Under the pieces are notes generated by a model. That model was not told the DNA's origin. It saw nothing but the letters and a program-made list of their open reading frames with translations, and searched no databases. A DNA stretch of 7,523 bases from contig CAIPMZ010000060.1 in the NCBI GenBank assembly GCA_903866285.1, positions 1-7,523 of the forward strand, read 5' to 3'. Numbering within the stretch: the first letter of the stretch is position 1; the number at the start of each line of letters is the position of its first letter. A program made the translations under genes and the position numbers. This document shows positions 5,507 to 7,523 of this stretch, one piece after another. The DNA is from an uncultured bacterium (GTDB lineage: Bacteria; Patescibacteriota; Minisyncoccia; Moranbacterales; GWC2-37-73).

Positions 5507-5550
5507 GTGGTAATAGCAGACTGCGCAATAATTGCTCAATCCTCCCACCT
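5507..5550 (-). promoter_or_regulatory. Probable L1 autoregulatory operator mimicking the 23S L1 stalk
   Basis: The minus-strand RNA begins AUAGGUGGGAGG (first bases just outside the feature) and ends UACCAC. Both match, as I recall it, the L1-stalk helix 76/77 region of E. coli 23S rRNA. It folds into GUGG/CCAC, then an asymmetric loop (GA against GCUAUUA), then GGAUUG/CAGUCU. Above this come an A-G mismatch and a GCAA/UUGC hairpin with loop UUA. Two helices around an asymmetric loop with GA on the 5' side is the known L1 recognition design. It ends 11 nt before the rplA ATG, so bound L1 could block initiation. Confidence 0.75.
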
Positions 5551-5560
5551 ATTTAAATAA

Positions 5561-5659
5561 AACTGATTTACACTAATTACTTACGGATTTTCACTAATCA
5601 CGAATTTTTTATTCTAATCTGCGATCTGTGCTAATCAGTTATCAATCCGCATTGATTAG
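5561..5659. repeat. GATTAGTG-type degenerate repeats between rplK and rplA
   Basis: On the minus strand, imperfect copies of a phrase such as GATTAGTGAAAATCCGT recur: GATTGATAACTGATTAGCAC, CAGATTAGAATAAAAAATTC, GTGATTAGTGAAAATCCG, TAATTAGTGTAAATC. Units are roughly 15-25 nt and strongly decayed. They fill the gap from the rplK stop to the L1 operator. Similar attag/aatc phrases are common intergenic filler in some bacterial genomes; function unknown. Confidence 0.5.
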
Positions 5660-6085
5660 TTATCCTTCTATCTTGATTCCCATTGATCTCGCTGAACCAG
5701 CAATAATTTGCATGGCACCCTCAACATCATTAGCGTTAAGGTCAACCATTTTAACCTTAGCAATTTCCTCCAACTGAGCTTTCGTAATTTTTCCAGCTTT
5801 TTCTTTCAGCGGATTAGCCGCTCCCTTAGCAGCTCCGGCAGCTTTCTTTAGTAGTTCAGCGGCAGGTGCAGTCTTCATGATAAAATCGAAACTTCGATCT
5901 TCGAAAACTGTGATTTCAACCGGCACCACTTCTCCCATTTTATCCTTAGTCGCATCATTAAAACGCATGCAAAATTCCTGAATTGCCACTCCGTGTTGAC
6001 CTAAAACTGGTCCCACTGGTGGCGCTGGATTTGCTTTACCCCCCACGATTTGAAGCTTAATAACTGTCTTGATTTTCTTTGCCAT
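5660..6085 (-). CDS. rplK: Large-subunit ribosomal protein L11 (uL11)
   Basis: A 141-residue L11, the exact usual length, which binds the GTPase-associated centre of 23S rRNA and supports elongation factors and stringent signalling. The N-terminal domain has the proline-rich ANPAPPVGPVLGQHGV (18-33). The C-terminal RNA-binding domain has KMVDLNANDVEGAMQIIAGSARSMGI (112-137), matching the family ending. The ATG (MAKKIK) is buried in the 3' strand of a hairpin, CAUUUUUGU/ACAAAAAUG, and no SD is present, so this start is unusual but clear from homology. It sits between nusG (175 nt upstream, occupied by the structured leader) and rplA. No residue anomalies were seen. Confidence 0.98.
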   Translation of the reverse strand: MAKKIKTVIKLQIVGGKANPAPPVGPVLGQHGVAIQEFCMRFNDATKDKMGEVVPVEITVFEDRSFDFIMKTAPAAELLKKAAGAAKGAANPLKEKAGKITKAQLEEIAKVKMVDLNANDVEGAMQIIAGSARSMGIKIEG

Positions 6086-6244
6086 TTTTGTCTATGAGGT
6101 ACGAGTAGCTACAAAAATGAGCAACCCCGCACCAATTCTCTAATAAATTTTTAAATTATACCAGGCTAAGCCGCAGGCGATTCCGAGAAGCAATCAGCAA
6201 ATTTCCACAAAGCTGAATTCGGAATTTGGTGCGGGGTGCCACTC
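6083..6244 (-). promoter_or_regulatory. Structured RNA leader of rplK (element A)
   Basis: On the minus strand a long stem forms between GGCACCCCGCACCA and UGGUGCGGGGUUGC. It encloses AUUCCG/CGGAAU, an inner UCAGC/GCUGA hairpin and the core GGAAUCGCCUGCGGCUUAGC. After the stem comes a second hairpin, CAUUUUUGU-AG-CUAC-UCGUACCUC-AUAG-ACAAAAAUG, whose last three bases are the rplK start codon. The same architecture recurs before nusG (6804-6964). Long-stem bases differ but pairing is kept, while the core and the UCGUACCUC loop are nearly or fully identical. No known RNA family is recognised. Confidence 0.8.
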
Positions 6245-6260
6245 CTTTATCTGTTTTAAT

Positions 6261-6806
6261 TTAGATTTTCTTAATTTGTAAAAAGTCCAATTCAACCGGA
6301 GTTTCGCGTCCAAAGATTGAAACTAAAACTTTAACCTTACCCTTCTCCTCATCAAACTCTTGCACCTTACCATCAAAATCCTTAAACGGTCCATCATTAA
6401 TCTTGATTGCGTCTCCATTCTTAATATCCATTTTGTACTTCGGTTCAGAAACACCCATTCGCTTTTTGAGCATTTCAATCTCGCGTGGATCAACCGGCGT
6501 TGGCGTTGTACCTAAACCGATAAAGCCAGTCACATTCGGCGTATTTCGGACCACATACCAAGAAGCATCCGTTACCATCATTTGAACCAACACGTAACCA
6601 GGATAAATTCGTTCCTCCACTACTGTTCTTTTCCCATTTTTAATCTTAATCTTATTTTCCGTTGGCACCATCACATCAAAAATGAGGTCCTGCATATCCA
6701 TTGATTCGATCCGCTGTTTTAAATTTCGCGCTACGTTATCTTCGTATCCTGAATACGTGTGAATCACATACCAGGCCAATCCATGATGTTGTGTCTGCTT
6801 CGCCAT
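6261..6806 (-). CDS. nusG: Transcription termination/antitermination factor NusG
   Basis: A 181-residue NusG, the usual length, which binds the RNA polymerase clamp and links transcription to translation or Rho. The NGN domain runs from WYVIHTYSGYE (12-22) through IYPGYVLVQM (67-76) and VVRNTPNVTGFIG (85-97). The KOW domain is at about 128-178 (GDAIKINDGPFKDFDGKV, VSIFGRETPVELDF). An in-frame ATG at 6839 would add 11 residues, but these codons are the start-codon hairpin of element B. The equivalent bases before rplK contain a stop, so I place the start at MAKQTQ (6806). No SD precedes it. It follows secE, the common bacterial order, with element B in the gap. Confidence 0.97.
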   Translation of the reverse strand: MAKQTQHHGLAWYVIHTYSGYEDNVARNLKQRIESMDMQDLIFDVMVPTENKIKIKNGKRTVVEERIYPGYVLVQMMVTDASWYVVRNTPNVTGFIGLGTTPTPVDPREIEMLKKRMGVSEPKYKMDIKNGDAIKINDGPFKDFDGKVQEFDEEKGKVKVLVSIFGRETPVELDFLQIKKI

Positions 6807-6964
6807 GTTTGTCTGCGAGGTACGAGCAGCTACAAACATGAGCGTCCCGTCTCGATTCTTTAATTAATCTTTAAATTTCAATTTGGCTAAGCCGGAGGCG
6901 ATTCCGCGGAACTAACTGAAAATTTCAGAAAGCACTATTCGGAATCGAGACTGGGACGCCACTC
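6804..6964 (-). promoter_or_regulatory. Structured RNA leader of nusG (element B)
   Basis: On the minus strand GCGUCCC-A-GUCUCGAUUC pairs with GAAUCGAGAC-GGGACGC, up to 17 bp with one bulged A. Inside, GAUUCCG can instead pair with CGGAAUC, a competing pairing also possible in element A. The core GGAAUCGCCUCCGGCUUAGC differs from element A by one base. The terminal hairpin CAUGUUUGU-AG-CUGC-UCGUACCUC-GCAG-ACAAACAUG ends in the nusG start codon. Relative to element A it shows compensatory changes G-C to U-A (outer stem) and G-C to A-U (inner stem). Confidence 0.8.
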
Positions 6965-6976
6965 GATATATATGAG

Positions 6977-7165
6977 TTATTTAATAATATACGTCTTTAA
7001 AATATAACTGAAAACTGAGTCCAGCCCTCCCAGGAAAAGCGCGACAACAATACTAACGGCAACTACCAGAAGCGTATAATTTATCGTCTGTTTCTTCGTC
7101 GGCCAATTAACATTCATCAGTTCGACTTTTGCTTCTTGAAAAAATTGTATAGCTTTTTTAAACAT
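6977..7165 (-). CDS. secE: Preprotein translocase subunit SecE
   Basis: A 62-residue single-span SecE, the small clamp subunit of the SecYEG channel. The amphipathic N-terminal helix (FKKAIQFFQEAKVELMNV) leads to the conserved NWPTKKQT (20-27), followed by one hydrophobic membrane span (about 30-46) and an aspartate in GGLDSVFSYI. Size matches the short SecE of most bacteria. A longer ORF starting at 7207 adds 14 residues (LRVPCYVFYVQCF-like) that are translated AACATG repeat. The start MFKKA at 7165 is therefore preferred, although its own ATG lies in the repeat. No SD is visible. It is the first gene of the operon, 12 nt before element B. Confidence 0.95.
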   Translation of the reverse strand: MFKKAIQFFQEAKVELMNVNWPTKKQTINYTLLVVAVSIVVALFLGGLDSVFSYILKTYIIK

Positions 7166-7277
7166 GAAACATTGAACATAAAACACGTAACATGGAACAC
7201 GTAACATTTTATAAAAACAACATTTCCTTACCCGTGTCTTATTTTATGTTATGTGCTATGTATTATGTGCTATGTTT
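7163..7277. repeat. AACATG-type degenerate inverted repeat, copy 2
   Basis: The left arm (7163-7207) contains CATGAAACATTGAACATA and a 12-mer AACACGTAACAT twice with a 14-bp period (7182, 7196). The right arm (7244-7277) has the opposite orientation with TTATGTGCTATGT twice, also at a 14-bp period (7249, 7263). The arms flank an A/T-rich centre and lie in the 5' leader of secE. The start codon of secE is the first ATG-bearing unit of the left arm. Same family as 3931-4010. Confidence 0.75.
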
Positions 7278-7284
7278 TTAGGGT

Positions 7285-7308
7285 TTTTTAAAAAGCCCTC
7301 GGGGCTTT
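7285..7308 (-). terminator. Terminator-like hairpin at the start of the secE leader
   Basis: Minus-strand RNA AAAGCCC-CGA-GGGCUUUUU forms at least a 7-bp stem, followed by five U and an A run. It would be an ordinary intrinsic terminator for a gene upstream, but the best promoter (7320-7348) lies upstream of it. It would therefore sit within about 25 nt of the transcription start. Either it ends an upstream transcript and the true secE promoter is elsewhere, or it is part of the leader (attenuator or 5' stabiliser). Confidence 0.65.
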
Positions 7309-7319
7309 CTTATATATCT

Positions 7320-7348
7320 AATGTACACTATCTTGGGATTTCTGTCAA
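7320..7348 (-). promoter_or_regulatory. Sigma-70-like promoter for the secE operon
   Basis: On the minus strand a perfect -35 TTGACA (7343-7348) is followed by a 17-nt spacer and TACATT (7320-7325, four of six matches to TATAAT). Predicted transcription start is near 7313. It is the best promoter match in the window and points at secE-nusG-rplK-rplA. Confidence 0.65.
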
Positions 7349-7523
7349 TGAGGCCGTTTTCCCCTAATTTTAAGCAAAAAACAGGATTATTTTAAGGAGA
7401 AATCATTATTTAGCTAGCTAAGTATATTCCAATCCTCTTATGAGCTTAAAGGGCGATTTTCCTAAATAGACCTATTTTTTAAAATTATTAAACAATTCTT
7501 TCTTTTTTACTTGCATTAAAGTG
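7349..7523. other. A/T-rich intergenic stretch, no supported gene
   Basis: No ORF, tRNA or repeat array is supported here. The stretch holds a 12-bp palindrome TTAGCTAGCTAA (7410-7421) and a weak AAATAG/CTATTT hairpin (7464-7477). The short open frames entering from the right edge on the minus strand are too short to assign. Confidence 0.5.

Noticed and set aside
5496..5528. TTG start adding 11 residues to L1
   Set aside because: The added codons lie within the L1-site-like RNA and have no counterpart in L1 proteins; RGKKYR is the normal beginning.
6807..6839. N-terminal extension MFVAARTSQTN on NusG
   Set aside because: It is the translated start-codon hairpin; the parallel stretch before rplK has a stop codon and no ATG, and compensatory base changes indicate RNA rather than protein conservation.
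37..7165. UGA recoding as in Gracilibacteria or Absconditabacteria
   Set aside because: All recognised proteins read full length in the standard bacterial code with no in-frame UGA needed.
7166..7207. N-terminal extension of SecE
   Set aside because: Encoded by the AACATG repeat; SecE homologues begin at the amphipathic helix.
7440..7523. C-terminal end of a minus-strand gene entering from the right edge
   Set aside because: The open frames (such as HFNASKKERIV then stop) are 11-17 codons long and match nothing I recognise.

Overview
The window is AT-rich and tightly packed, and every convincing gene lies on the minus strand, so transcription runs from high to low coordinates. Short core proteins, standard-code stops, almost no Shine-Dalgarno (SD) sequences and many degenerate intergenic repeats fit a small-genome bacterium. 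My best guess is the Patescibacteria (Candidate Phyla Radiation, Parcubacteria-like). That placement is inference from sequence style, not from a marker tree.

Right half (about 7348 down to 4682): an information-processing operon, secE - nusG - rplK (L11) - rplA (L1). It starts at a good sigma-70-like promoter (7320-7348) and ends at an intrinsic terminator (4682-4708). Each junction after secE carries structured RNA. Two related leaders of about 160 nt lie before nusG (6804-6964) and before rplK (6083-6244). They share a long stem built from different bases, a nearly identical 22-nt core, and a hairpin that contains the start codon. Between rplK and rplA (5507-5550) is an RNA that closely resembles the L1-binding stalk of 23S rRNA, a likely L1 autoregulatory operator. 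rplJ-rplL-rpoB do not follow rplA here.

Middle (4516-4817): rplA's 3' untranslated region with 34-bp tandem repeats, the terminator, then a folded leader in front of the next operon. That leader holds the only full-strength SD in the window, placed before a six-codon ORF, and an inverted repeat able to hide that SD.

Left half (4515 down to 37): a dTTP-synthesis cassette. dCMP deaminase makes dUMP, thymidylate synthase makes dTMP, dihydrofolate reductase recycles the folate and thymidylate kinase makes dTDP. A P-loop nucleotide kinase of uncertain substrate sits between the first two. Beyond a 15-bp perfect hairpin follow an unrecognised protein with a faint HD-like motif and a MazG-like NTP pyrophosphohydrolase. 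Together these would turn dCMP or dUMP into dTDP and clean nucleotide pools.

Several distinct repeat families fill the intergenic gaps (AACATG-type inverted repeats, GCTAGC-type tandem repeats, GATTAGTG-type, ATTTCAAAT-type and a GGCTAAGCC palindrome).
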